Assembly (NCBI RefSeq): GCF_963665245.1
Contig: NZ_OY762269.1
Span: forward strand, 1,673,501 to 1,737,500
Source of the DNA: an uncultured Paludibaculum sp.
Lineage (GTDB): Bacteria > Acidobacteriota > Terriglobia > Bryobacterales > Bryobacteraceae
Direction: 5' to 3'
Length of the DNA: 64,000 nucleotides
Within the stretch, counting starts at the first letter, position 1, and each line of letters opens with the position of its first letter. A model generated the notes under the pieces. The model had not been told where the DNA came from. It ran no database searches and saw only the letters and a program-made list of their open reading frames with translations. A program made the translations under genes and the position numbers. This document shows, piece by piece, positions 43,173 to 52,680 of this stretch.

Positions 43173-44024
43173 CTACTCCGGCCTCGGACCGGTGGTGATC
43201 AACTCCTCATACATTCTCGCGCCGACGATCTGGTGGACTGCTGTCGAGGGATGGCCCGAGTGGTAGAAGTAGTACTTCGACGGCTGATGGCAGGGTGTTG
43301 CGTCTTCACGAAAGATGGCGCGCCCCGCACAAGCCGATGTCGTGTCCTCAATTCCGTAGTCCACCGCGTTCCGGATTACGTCATCCATGAACAGGCCCCA
43401 ATTGCTCATCACAATTTGAACATCTGGAAATTCCGCGCGAATCTCCTGCGGAATACGAGCCAATTCCGGATTTAGTCGCCTGCCGACCCCACTGAAATTG
43501 GGAATAGCCATCGGCAGCAGCGCCAGCAGGAACCGGCGTGCCCCAACGGCGTGGAGGATTCTAATCTCCTCCTTCAGATTCTCGACAGTTGTGCCGCTGG
43601 CCAGGCGCGAGTCGTTCAGTCCGCCCGCAACGAAAAAGAGGGCCCGTCCGGGGTTGAATTCAATACCGCGCGAGCGGACTTGGGCTGCAAAATCCTCTAC
43701 CTGATTGCGCATGCCATAGCCGAGTAAGGCCCCTTCCATGCGCCGCCCCGCGCCGCGGTCAGTCCGTGCTCCACTGACAGCGAAGTTCAGGCTGGATTGG
43801 GCGTTCTCCGAGGCTGTCGCAGGCACCAGTCGCAGACCCATGTGTTCGGCCAGATAGGCAACGGCCGTGGGCCCATTCCCATCGAGATAGCCGGCGCCGG
43901 TGTCCGAGTAGCTGTCGCCAAAGACATACAGGCGGTCGAAACGCGCGCTGGCAGGTGCGGCTCCTACTGGAACGAGCACGGCGAACATCACGACGAGGTT
44001 GAGGGGTAGTGGCCGATGATACAT
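43173..44024 (-). CDS. SGNH/GDSL hydrolase, exported
   Basis: 283 aa. Signal peptide at about residues 1-26. Block I is 'YVFGDSYSDTG' with nucleophile Ser38, block III is 'FFVAGGLNDSR', and block V is 'YFYHSGHPSTAVH' with His near 258. The Asp normally three residues before the catalytic His (DxxH) is replaced by His here (HSGH), so the triad may be a dyad. Possible role: deacylation of EPS or lipid. Function is otherwise unknown. Confidence 0.8.
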   Translation of the reverse strand: MYHRPLPLNLVVMFAVLVPVGAAPASARFDRLYVFGDSYSDTGAGYLDGNGPTAVAYLAEHMGLRLVPATASENAQSSLNFAVSGARTDRGAGRRMEGALLGYGMRNQVEDFAAQVRSRGIEFNPGRALFFVAGGLNDSRLASGTTVENLKEEIRILHAVGARRFLLALLPMAIPNFSGVGRRLNPELARIPQEIRAEFPDVQIVMSNWGLFMDDVIRNAVDYGIEDTTSACAGRAIFREDATPCHQPSKYYFYHSGHPSTAVHQIVGARMYEELITTGPRPE

Positions 44025-44462
44025 GGAGTCAACATCATCTTACACGCCCATGTGGGCCGTTCAGAGAACTCGTCTTGAGTGACGAATGGAACCTCCCGTC
44101 GATGGCGATCGAGCATAGGAGTTCCGGCTATGTACTGCATTCCCCGCAGGAGCGGCAGGAGATTCACGAGTGAGCCGGGGCGGCGGGGGATTTGCAGCGC
44201 GCCCTTCTGCTCCCCACCCACTCCGGCGCCGGTCCACCCTGACTGCCCTACCAGTCCTTATTCTTTCTGGCGTTTCACGGATCCGGCCTGCTGGCGCTCG
44301 CGCAACGGCCTCGGCCTGGCGCCGAAGAAGTCGATGGAGGTGTTCGCGGGAGTCGGCACAGCGGAGGCATTCCGGATGCAGCGGAACGCCACAACAGTGG
44401 CGGTATGTGGGCCGGCGCCCTGGTGGGCAACCCGCCCGTCCCCACCACCAGAAGGACGGAAA
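44025..44462. other. Gene-free stretch between the GDSL and CobN-like genes
   Basis: About 440 bp with no supported ORF on either strand. A GCCACTG match on the minus strand (44395-44401) was considered as part of a cobalamin riboswitch and rejected because the remaining conserved boxes are absent. No downstream partner of the chelatase-like gene is encoded here. Confidence 0.4.
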
Positions 44463-47400
44463 CTACTGCCGGCTGGCTAGTGGGACGACGGACTCCCTTC
44501 GGTCCCGCTGCTTCCCGACATGCAACTCCACCAGTGGCCGGCGGCCCCACCTCAAGCCGAGGGACTGGAGCACGCCCACCAGCAAGCTCGCCGCGAAGAA
44601 CGCCAGGAAGAGTGCCGATCCGACCTTCACTACCGGATGCGCGGCCGCGAACTCCTCGGCCGAGACGTGAAATAGACGGAAGGGGCGGCGAGCAGGCTTG
44701 CCCGGCCGGCCACGTGCCACGACCGCCGGACCCGGCGCAGTGCCGCGGGATGCGCGGTCGAATCGCGATTGGAACTCCCGTGCCTCCGCCGCACTGCCCA
44801 GCGCACTCGCCTCACGGACGACAAAGTGCTGGAGTGCCCGGTTCCCGCATGTGTTGGCCGAGCAGCCGACGCCGCTGCGCAACACGCCGCGAAGGTATTC
44901 CCGCACCAGCACGGCCCGCTGCCCCGCGCTAAAACGGTGGCTGCCCTGACGGTCTACCTCCAGTAGTCGCGCCAGCAGGTATTGCCGTGCATGTGGGTTC
45001 TCCTGCGAGAAGAACTCCTTCAGCCCCAGCCCTTGCCGGTCCTCGACATACACCTCGTAGCTTTTTTGCCAGACCGATCCATCCACTTGCTCCGGAGTTG
45101 TCGCCTGCCATCCATAGATGTTCTCCAGGTGGTCCGCCATTTCGCGCGCGCCGGCGTAGCCTGAGCGCTGCATCTCCCGGATCCATTTCGTATTCCAAAC
45201 CCGCCCGTGCAGCTCAACGGAAAGGAACTGGCGGAAGTCGTCCAGCCGCTCGCGCCCGGGGCGCCGCAGGTTGGCCACAAACAGTTGCGGTGCCGCACCG
45301 TGGTTCACACGCTTCGTGGCGGCGCTCAGTCCTCCCGCAAAGTCGAAGAAGTCGTCGTTGTCCAACACACCATAGAGGTTCGTGGCGCGCGAGTGGACAA
45401 TTGCCTGGTTGCCCTGAAGTTGAGTCGCCAGCGCGCGCGGCATCGTCTCGCCCCATCTGTCGGTGGTGTAGGCATGGTTGTTGTGCCGCAGATACGCCTC
45501 GGCCACCGCGCCCGGCGCCTGTGCATCCTTGCTCTGCTTTGTCAGGTGGGCCACTCCGCCCCCATAGTCGCCCGGTGCCGGACCGAACACTCGCGCCGCT
45601 GCCGCGCGCCTCGCCTCGTCCTCGGTCAATCCCTGCTTCCTCAGCTCGTCCACTGCTCTCTTCGTGTTGCGGCTCAACGGATTGTCGCCAGCCTGTTGCA
45701 CCAGACGCGATGCCCGGTCGAGTAGCAATGCCTTGTCAGGGAAACCGTCCCGGTAAATGCCCGCGATGGTCACCACCACATCGACTCGCGGTCGCCCCAA
45801 CTCGCTCTCCGGCACCAACCGGAGATCGTCCACTGCGCCGCGGCTGTTCCAGCGTGGCTCGACGCCCATCAGGTACAGGGCCTGGCACTCCATCGCCCCC
45901 TGGTGCCGGATCGTTTCGCCGTACCACAGCACCAGGCTCACCTTGTTCGCGGCTCGTCCCGTCTGCCGCCGGATCCTGTCCATCAGATCGTCACCCAGTT
46001 TGCGGCCCAGGGCGCACGCGGCCTTGGTCGGAATCAGCGACGGATCGAAGTCGTGCAGGTTCCGTCCGCTAGGCAGCGAAGCCGGAGAGCGCAACGGATC
46101 GCCAGAAGGCCCACTGGCCAAATACTCGCCGCGTAGAACTCTCACCGTCTCATCGAGTTCGCGCGCGGGCGACATCCGCAGGTTCTCCAGCCACGCGCGG
46201 CCAGCTTCCCATTGGGTAGCCACCTTGCCGCGTTGGGTCGCAGGCCACGCCGGATCCAAGGCCGGCGATCCGCCGCCTACCAGTGCGGCGGCCCAATTGT
46301 GATAGGGGCCTCCTGGTGCCGGCGGACCCTCACTCTGCAGTCCACTCCGTAAGAACTCGGCCAGGGCCTCGATCTGCAGTTCCTCCCTCGGCATGACGCC
46401 CAGAGTATGCACGCCAAGGGGGATGGTGGCCGACTCGGCATCTTCCAGGAATGCTTCCACCTTGCCCGCGACCTCACTCCACCGGGCCGTATCGAGATCG
46501 AGCCGCAACTGGCGATCCAGATTGTTCTTGCGAATCTCCTCACACGCCGCGGCCTGATACTGCGCCGCGAGCCCCGGGGCTTCCACTCGCGACTTCGAAT
46601 ACCGGTCCAGAGCCTCGCGCAAGGGCCGCATCGCCTCCTGAGCACCTCCGGGCGCCAGCAGCGGCGTGAGGTGGCTAAGGATGGTGGCCGCGCCGCGGCG
46701 CCGCGCAGTCATCGACTCGCCACCCCCGTCCAGAATGTAGAAATAAGGAGCGGGGACATCGCCGAGAATCGCCTCGGCTGCATCATCACCCGCCTGGCCG
46801 GTGTTCTTGCCGGGCAGAAACTCCAGTGTTCCGTGACGGCCGACATGGGCGATCGCGTCGGCGCGGAACTGCTCCCGCAGCCAGAGATAGGCGGCCACAT
46901 AGGAGTGCGGCGGCGGCAAAGTCGTGTCGTGCTGGCTCGCGGCCGCCCTCGCAAAGCTAGATCGCAAGGGCTGCGGTCCCAGAAAGATGTTGCCCAAACG
47001 GAGGCCGGGCACCACGAAGTAGGGCTTGCCTTGGCGTGTACGTATGGTCATCAGCGTGCTTAGTTCGGGCGGCCCCCAAGCCCGGTCCACCTGCGCGCGG
47101 AACCGCTTGGGTAGCTTACCCAGCCACCGCCTGTATTGCGCCATCGAGATCAAAGTGACATGGCCCGACTCCACCATCGACTCCAACTCCCCGGGCGCCC
47201 ATTGCTCAATATTGCGCCCAGAGCGCTCCAACAACGTCAGTAACTCGCGCTCTTCCGGCACGCGTTGGCCGGTCAGATAGCCTTCGTCGCGCAGACGCCG
47301 CAGTAACACCGTCAGCGTGCCTGGCACGTTGAGATAGCTGGCTGAAATGCTGCCCTTGCCCGGGGGGTTGTTGTAGTACAGCAACGCCACACGCTTCGCG

Positions 47401-48473
47401 GCATTTGGAGTTCGCCGCAGCGCGATCCACCGCCGCGCTCGTTCTACGGCACGCCCAATTCGTTCGTCAATTGGGACGCTCACCACCGTCTTGCCGTCCC
47501 TGCTTCGCTCGGTTGCCGCGAAGGTAATGGGTTCAGTCGCACCCGCGCGCTCCGGGGCCGAGACCTGCAGTGCCAGTTGGTCGGTGCGCACCCCCTGGGG
47601 CGATTCGAGCCACTCTCGCCGCGTCTGCTTCGTGGTCATGAGGTCGATAACGTGGACATTGAGCCTGACCAGGAATTCGACGTCGTCCGGCTTGGCGAAA
47701 CCGAGGTTCAAGGCGAACAGCGCATCCACGGCGGAGCCTTCCGGTCCCGTCAGGAACGGCTCACACAGCGCCGGTGGCCAGCCAAAGACAGCCACCGCCG
47801 CCAGGCCATGGCGTTCCAGGGCGGCGATCAGCGCATCGATGTGCGCCATATCCCTGTTTTTCAAGTTCGTGTGATAGAACAGGATGCCCACCTTGGGTGC
47901 ATCCGGCGGCACGAGCCTCTGCGATGCGTACCACCGCGAGTATGCCTCCAGTGAAGCGAAGGGCAGTGGCGCGCGCGGATGATGGATGCCTGTTGTCAAC
48001 TGCCGCTGCGGTGGCTCTACCTCAATCCCGGGCCGGCCGGCCACGCGAAGGTACAGGAACGCCAGCAATCGCGCCATATTCTCCACCCCGCCGTAGTTCC
48101 AGTATTCGACTACCTCCTGCAACCGCGCCGGGTCCTGCTTCAGACCCCAGTGCCGCTCCCCGCCCTCCGGCCAATGTGCCAGCACCTTTATGCCGCGAGC
48201 CAATAGCGGCCGGATGCGCGGGGCGAGTGATCGGGCCTCCTCGGAGTGGAGGCCGTATGCCAGGACTACATCGGCCTGATCCAGATCCGCTGGTGGTGCG
48301 GTCGCGTCCCCATGAGATAGTACGATGCGCCCCGTGCCCCAATGTTCCTCAAACCGTTTCAGAGCGTCAGGCAGCGACTGGCTCAGCCGCGTCAGAACGA
48401 CAACACGCAGCGGCGTGGCCGCCTGGGCACAACACGCCGAGAGCCCCAACCCGATCAGGAGCCGGGCCAGCAT
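44463..48473 (-). CDS. Exported, membrane-anchored CobN/BchH-like chelatase homologue (HmuS-like)
   Basis: 1336 aa with an N-terminal signal peptide (residues 1-18, ending 'CCAQA') and a C-terminal membrane helix (about 1285-1310, 'VGSALFLAFFAASLLVGVLQ'), so the body faces the periplasm. CobN-family motifs: 'HVGRHGTLEFLPGKNTGQAG' (about 541-560), 'YGETIRHQGAMECQALYLMG', 'VTIAGIYRDGFPDKALLLD' and 'NNHAYTTDRWGETMPRAL'. Ordinary CobN and BchH are cytoplasmic; the exported, anchored version adjacent to a TonB receptor matches HmuS of Bacteroides heme-uptake operons, reported to remove iron from heme. No CobS/CobT AAA partners are nearby, which argues against cobalt insertion. The start ATG directly follows the receptor's stop. 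Confidence 0.85.
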   Translation of the reverse strand: MLARLLIGLGLSACCAQAATPLRVVVLTRLSQSLPDALKRFEEHWGTGRIVLSHGDATAPPADLDQADVVLAYGLHSEEARSLAPRIRPLLARGIKVLAHWPEGGERHWGLKQDPARLQEVVEYWNYGGVENMARLLAFLYLRVAGRPGIEVEPPQRQLTTGIHHPRAPLPFASLEAYSRWYASQRLVPPDAPKVGILFYHTNLKNRDMAHIDALIAALERHGLAAVAVFGWPPALCEPFLTGPEGSAVDALFALNLGFAKPDDVEFLVRLNVHVIDLMTTKQTRREWLESPQGVRTDQLALQVSAPERAGATEPITFAATERSRDGKTVVSVPIDERIGRAVERARRWIALRRTPNAAKRVALLYYNNPPGKGSISASYLNVPGTLTVLLRRLRDEGYLTGQRVPEERELLTLLERSGRNIEQWAPGELESMVESGHVTLISMAQYRRWLGKLPKRFRAQVDRAWGPPELSTLMTIRTRQGKPYFVVPGLRLGNIFLGPQPLRSSFARAAASQHDTTLPPPHSYVAAYLWLREQFRADAIAHVGRHGTLEFLPGKNTGQAGDDAAEAILGDVPAPYFYILDGGGESMTARRRGAATILSHLTPLLAPGGAQEAMRPLREALDRYSKSRVEAPGLAAQYQAAACEEIRKNNLDRQLRLDLDTARWSEVAGKVEAFLEDAESATIPLGVHTLGVMPREELQIEALAEFLRSGLQSEGPPAPGGPYHNWAAALVGGGSPALDPAWPATQRGKVATQWEAGRAWLENLRMSPARELDETVRVLRGEYLASGPSGDPLRSPASLPSGRNLHDFDPSLIPTKAACALGRKLGDDLMDRIRRQTGRAANKVSLVLWYGETIRHQGAMECQALYLMGVEPRWNSRGAVDDLRLVPESELGRPRVDVVVTIAGIYRDGFPDKALLLDRASRLVQQAGDNPLSRNTKRAVDELRKQGLTEDEARRAAAARVFGPAPGDYGGGVAHLTKQSKDAQAPGAVAEAYLRHNNHAYTTDRWGETMPRALATQLQGNQAIVHSRATNLYGVLDNDDFFDFAGGLSAATKRVNHGAAPQLFVANLRRPGRERLDDFRQFLSVELHGRVWNTKWIREMQRSGYAGAREMADHLENIYGWQATTPEQVDGSVWQKSYEVYVEDRQGLGLKEFFSQENPHARQYLLARLLEVDRQGSHRFSAGQRAVLVREYLRGVLRSGVGCSANTCGNRALQHFVVREASALGSAAEAREFQSRFDRASRGTAPGPAVVARGRPGKPARRPFRLFHVSAEEFAAAHPVVKVGSALFLAFFAASLLVGVLQSLGLRWGRRPLVELHVGKQRDRRESVVPLASRQ

Positions 48474-50738
48474 CTACAGCCGGATCCTCAGCCGCACGGA
48501 AACCAGTCGGCCTGGAGAGGGGTAGTAGTTGTAGTAAATGCGATCGAGCAGGTTCTCGGCGCCGCATTCGGCCGATACGTGACGTCCGAATGGCACGGTA
48601 AAGCCCGCGTCCAACGTGAAGAACGGATCATACGCGCCGTACACGCCCTTCGTCGTGTCGGTATTGAGATCCGTACTGAACACCCGGCTCACATATCGTC
48701 CGGTCACGGAAGCGTTCACGCGCCGCGAGGATGCGAAAAGGCTGCCGCTGGATACGTGTTGCGGAACGAATGGTACAAGCCGCCCCACCGCGCCGGGTAC
48801 GGCCTGATTCGCCAGGATCGTTGCCCGATTCCAGGTGTAGCTTGATGTCGCATAGAGCCAGGGGCGTAGCGGCAGTCGTGTGCCGGCCTCAAAGCCGTTG
48901 GTACGGCCACGGGCCGCGTTGATCACCTGCCGGTAGTTGCCGGTCGAATCCACACTGAGGTCGGTTGTGCGATAGATCAGGTTGGTCGTTCGGTTCTGGA
49001 AGAACGCACCGTCGAGTTCCATTTGATTTGCCCAGCGCCGGCTCACACCCGCCTCGAAGCCCAGCAGTCGCTCCGGTTGCAGGTTTGGGTTGGCCGCGTA
49101 CGTGATCCCCGAGGAGCTACGCCATGTGCGATAAAGGTCGTACACGGATGGGTTCCGGAAGGAGTTACCGACGCTGCCACGCACGGCCAGGCTGGCGGGC
49201 CCACGCCACAGCGCCGCAGCCTTGGCCGATCCACTCTGGTTCGACCTCCGCCCAATTTCATTCGTCTGCGTGCCGACCCCATACCCGCCGTCGTAGCTTC
49301 GCCAGTAGTCGTAACGGGCTCCACCTGTCAGGCTCAACCGCTCCGCCACCCTCCACTGGTCCTGCACATAGGCGCCTTCATTGAACGCCCGGCCTCTCGA
49401 ACGGCCGGAGACAATCGGGTCCCGCGACCGCTGCGCCCAATTAGAGACGCTGGTTTCCTCCAACCGGCTTTCATCCTGACGCAGATCGCTGCCCGCCGTG
49501 ATCAGATGCCGCGACCTCACGCGTTGTGAGTATTGAGCGCTCCCGAACCACGAAGCATAGGGCCGGTCGCTGATCGTCCCTGGTCCTCCGGCGGCCGTTG
49601 AACCCGTCCCGGGTGTCGAGTAGTAGTTCAGTGGAGCATTCGTGCGCCCACCCCCGAACTGGAGCCGCGCGCTGTTCCTGAGCTCGTGGTGCAACCGGCC
49701 GGACACCAGCCAGAACTCTGCCTGTCCATCGCCCGGCACGAACAGGCTGGGCGTCACGCCGAACCGCCGCGGACCTCCGTTCCACTGCATCGAGGCTGCT
49801 CCGGAATCGAAGGGCGAGCCATCGGCCGTGCGCAGGAAGCTCTCATACTGGTCGTAACCATAGCCCGACCACTGCCGCTGAAACTGCGCAAACATCATCG
49901 TTCGCCGGTTGAATGCGTAGTCACCCCGCACCCGCACGGCATGCTGATTCCACCAGTTGTTCCCCGCCTTGCCCAGCAGGAAAGTCTGCGTGCCCGATGT
50001 TGTCAGCACGGGCAGAGCTCCGGTCACGGCCGTGCCCCCGGCCAATGCCGATCCAGCACCTGATACGAATTGTGAAGGGTAGCCGCCGGACTGCATGCGG
50101 TCATAGGCCACGCTTAGGCCCAGCCGATCGTGGAAGCGGTCCGCCACTCGCCCGCCATAGCGCACCGTAGCCTGATTGCCTGCCTGTCCATACACTTCTG
50201 CCTGGCGCGCCGTCACCGGCTTGGTCAGGATGTTGATGACGCCTCCCATGGCGTTGCCTCCATAGAGTGCCGAGAAACTGCCGCGCACCACCTCCACTCG
50301 CTCGACTTCTTCGATGGGCAGTGTCGCCCAGTTGACCTGACCTGTATAGGAGTCATTGAGGGGTTGGCCGTCCATCAACACGAGGACACGCGCCTGGCCC
50401 GATCCGCGCCCGGCGAATCCTCGCAGCCCCACGCCCGCATTGGTGTCCTGTGTACCCTTGCCTCGAAACGCGTACAGACCTGGAACGGTGTTGAGCGCCT
50501 GATCGAGCAATTGAACCCGTCGAGCGCCCATCTCCTGGTTTGTGACTGTCGAGATCGATACCGGCGCCTCCTCGGTTTCCATCTGGCCCCGGGTGGCTGT
50601 TACCGTAACGCTTTGCTTTAGAAGAAACGGCGAGGACTGCTCAATCCCCGGTTTGGCCGTGTGGCCGCCCGCAGCATCCCCCTCCGGGTTTTGCGCAAGC
50701 AGGCGTCCACAGCAGACAAGTACGATGATATGACGCAT
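48474..50738 (-). CDS. TonB-dependent outer-membrane receptor
   Basis: 754 aa. Signal peptide (about 1-15), TonB-box-like 'SVTVTATRG' (about 42-50), plug domain (about 55-165) with 'VLVLMDGQPLNDSYTGQVNW' and 'RVEVVRGSFSALYGGNAMGG', then a 22-strand barrel ending in an aromatic/Arg C-terminus. 'FRNPSVYDLYRTW' and 'NPNLQPE' are reminiscent of the FRAP/NPNL segments of heme receptors, but such segments also occur in other receptors. The operon with the CobN-like gene (stop and start abut) makes heme or another tetrapyrrole the likely ligand. Confidence 0.87.
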   Translation of the reverse strand: MRHIIVLVCCGRLLAQNPEGDAAGGHTAKPGIEQSSPFLLKQSVTVTATRGQMETEEAPVSISTVTNQEMGARRVQLLDQALNTVPGLYAFRGKGTQDTNAGVGLRGFAGRGSGQARVLVLMDGQPLNDSYTGQVNWATLPIEEVERVEVVRGSFSALYGGNAMGGVINILTKPVTARQAEVYGQAGNQATVRYGGRVADRFHDRLGLSVAYDRMQSGGYPSQFVSGAGSALAGGTAVTGALPVLTTSGTQTFLLGKAGNNWWNQHAVRVRGDYAFNRRTMMFAQFQRQWSGYGYDQYESFLRTADGSPFDSGAASMQWNGGPRRFGVTPSLFVPGDGQAEFWLVSGRLHHELRNSARLQFGGGRTNAPLNYYSTPGTGSTAAGGPGTISDRPYASWFGSAQYSQRVRSRHLITAGSDLRQDESRLEETSVSNWAQRSRDPIVSGRSRGRAFNEGAYVQDQWRVAERLSLTGGARYDYWRSYDGGYGVGTQTNEIGRRSNQSGSAKAAALWRGPASLAVRGSVGNSFRNPSVYDLYRTWRSSSGITYAANPNLQPERLLGFEAGVSRRWANQMELDGAFFQNRTTNLIYRTTDLSVDSTGNYRQVINAARGRTNGFEAGTRLPLRPWLYATSSYTWNRATILANQAVPGAVGRLVPFVPQHVSSGSLFASSRRVNASVTGRYVSRVFSTDLNTDTTKGVYGAYDPFFTLDAGFTVPFGRHVSAECGAENLLDRIYYNYYPSPGRLVSVRLRIRL

Positions 50739-50776
50739 ACGATTGTTAAAGTCGTGCTACCGACTCTTCGCAATCG

Positions 50777-50801
50777 TATCACATATTGAGATTTCGTGAT
50801 A
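50777..50801. promoter_or_regulatory. Palindrome upstream of the TonB receptor
   Basis: TATCAC-N13-GTGATA, perfect 6-bp arms in AT-rich DNA, 40-63 bp before the receptor's start codon. Size and place suit an operator (Fur- or other metal/heme-type), although it is not a canonical Fur box. Confidence 0.45.
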
Positions 50802-50965
50802 TTGATATCCGTAGACCTGATGTGAATGGACCGTGCGCGATGCGGCCGAGATCTGGCAAGGCTCAATCGGAGCCGGAATCAGCGAAAGTGCGAGCCGCCA
50901 TGGCGGCGGGGTGCCTCGTCTACCGGTTTGCCGGGCGGACGCAGCGCGGGCTGGCCGCGCTAACC

Positions 50966-51811
50966 TCAGTGGTGAGGGGCCGCTGCAGGCGCCTTCCCCT
51001 CGGCCTTGTCGGTCTTGGCTGGGGAGCCCGGTTTGGCCGGGCCGGGAATCGGTTCGTTGCCGTTCCCACGCTCCTCCATCTCATCCAGGCCGAGATTGCG
51101 GACGATGATCGAGATGCGGCGGTTCGAGGGGTCGGTCGGACGATCCTTCAGCAGCAGACGGCGGGCCGCGAATCCTCGCACTTGGCTGATCCGATCCTCC
51201 GGGATGCCGCTGGCTGTGAGAATACGACGTGCCGCATTGGCCCGGTCGGAGGATAGCTCCCAATTAGAGTAGTCGCCCTCGCCATAAGGAGCGGAATCCG
51301 AGTGGCCCTCAATGGCTACTTTGTGCGGCAGCTTCTGGAGCTCAGAGGCCAACATCTGGATTAGTTCCATCCCCTCGGCTGTGGGCTTTGGAGATCCGGT
51401 GGGAAAGAACACGCCCCGTTGTGTCTCCAGCAGGTCGATCCGGAGTCCCTCCGCGCCCTGGGTAATGCGAACCTGCTTCTCCATCTTCTCGAAGGTCGGA
51501 GTCTGTTTCATCGCCTGCTCCAGTTTGTCCTTCAACTGGTGCATGTCGTCGTGATTCAGCTTGGCGATCTCGCCCGCCCCGACGTTCGTCGAGCCCACCT
51601 GACGGCCTGTGCCGGTTGGATCCTGGAAGTAGCCGCCCACGGCCTTCTGTACTTTCTCGCTCGAACTCAACAGCCACAGCACGATGAACAGCGCCATCAT
51701 GGCCGTCACGAAGTCCGCATAGGCCACCTTCCATGCGCCGCCATGCTCCTCGTCATGGTCGACATGCTTATGGATGATGATGATCGGCTGCTCCTTGTGC
51801 CGGCCGCTCAT
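50966..51811 (-). CDS. motB: Motor stator protein MotB
   Basis: 281 aa from ATG 51811, overlapping the motA stop (ATGA). TM helix with the conserved proton-pathway Asp33 in 'AYADFVTAMMALFIVLWLL', and a C-terminal OmpA-like peptidoglycan-binding domain containing 'VAIEGHSDSAPYGEGDYSNW' and 'RANAARRIL'. It has a Pro/Ala/Lys-rich tail. It pairs with MotA as a flagellar stator; no flagellar structural gene is in the window. It may equally serve a related ion-driven motor. Confidence 0.93.
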   Translation of the reverse strand: MSGRHKEQPIIIIHKHVDHDEEHGGAWKVAYADFVTAMMALFIVLWLLSSSEKVQKAVGGYFQDPTGTGRQVGSTNVGAGEIAKLNHDDMHQLKDKLEQAMKQTPTFEKMEKQVRITQGAEGLRIDLLETQRGVFFPTGSPKPTAEGMELIQMLASELQKLPHKVAIEGHSDSAPYGEGDYSNWELSSDRANAARRILTASGIPEDRISQVRGFAARRLLLKDRPTDPSNRRISIIVRNLGLDEMEERGNGNEPIPGPAKPGSPAKTDKAEGKAPAAAPHH

Positions 51812-52680
51812 GCCGCGACCCCCGCGCCGCGCGCCGCCCGGCATGCCTTATCCATCTCGGCATAGGTAGGACGAACATTGTGCGGGATGGAGCGCCGCGC
51901 CGCCTCCAGGGCCAGCGCCGGCGGAATATCCTTCACATAGGCCAATAGACTCATGCGGATACAGAGGAAATACTCGGTCTGGTCGTCCACCTGTTTCTTG
52001 ATGTTCTGGGAGATGGGGCCGACCAGGCCGTAGCACAGCAGGATGCCCAGGAAGGTTCCAACGAGGGCCGCGGCCACCTTGTGGCCGATCTCCTCGGGCG
52101 GTCCACCCAGTGCGCCCATCGTAATCACAACACCCAACACCGCCGCGACGATGCCCAATCCGGGTAGGCTGTCCGCCATCGTGGAGAGTGCCGCCGCAGG
52201 CATTTTGCTCCTCTTTTGAAGGACTTCCAGGTCCGCTTCCATGATCGAATCGATATCGTGCGAGGAAATGCCTCCAACCAGTACGCTGCGCATCGTATCG
52301 CAGAAGAAGTTGAGGGCCTCCGGGTTCTTCGTCATCGTGGGGTGCTTCTGGAATAGGGCGCTCTTCGCCGGGTCCATCACGTCATCTTCCAGACTCACCA
52401 GGCCGCGCCGCGTCGCCGCGTCGAAGAACTCGCTGAGGAACTTCAACGTGTCCAGATAGACCGTCGCTGTGTACCGCGACCCCTTGAAAACCTGTAAACC
52501 ACTGCTGACCAGCTTCTTAAGGATACTGGGCGGATTCGAGATCAGCACCGAGCCCACCGCCGCGCCGCCGATGATCAGCAACTCGGCCGGCTGCAGCAAG
52601 ACCATGAAGTTGCCCTTCTCCAGGAAGTAGCCACCGGCAATGCAGCCGAACACAACGAAGATTCCAATGATGGCAAACAT
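51808..52680 (-). CDS. motA: Motor stator protein MotA
   Basis: 290 aa from ATG 52680 ('MFAIIGIFVVFGCIAGGYFL'); the frame is open upstream to 52848 but that part is not MotA-like. It has four membrane segments, the N-terminal 'VLLQPAELLIIGGAAVGSVL' motif and C-terminal 'ALSTMADSLPGLGIVAAVLG' then 'VVITMGALGGPPEEIGHKVA', the usual MotA channel helices. It overlaps motB by 4 bp. It is transcribed away from the chemotaxis cluster, sharing the 436-bp intergenic region. Confidence 0.94.
   Translation of the reverse strand: MFAIIGIFVVFGCIAGGYFLEKGNFMVLLQPAELLIIGGAAVGSVLISNPPSILKKLVSSGLQVFKGSRYTATVYLDTLKFLSEFFDAATRRGLVSLEDDVMDPAKSALFQKHPTMTKNPEALNFFCDTMRSVLVGGISSHDIDSIMEADLEVLQKRSKMPAAALSTMADSLPGLGIVAAVLGVVITMGALGGPPEEIGHKVAAALVGTFLGILLCYGLVGPISQNIKKQVDDQTEYFLCIRMSLLAYVKDIPPALALEAARRSIPHNVRPTYAEMDKACRAARGAGVAA

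Noticed and set aside
44395..44401. Cobalamin riboswitch near the CobN-like gene
   Set aside because: Only an isolated GCCACTG match on the minus strand, downstream of the gene rather than upstream, without the other conserved boxes.
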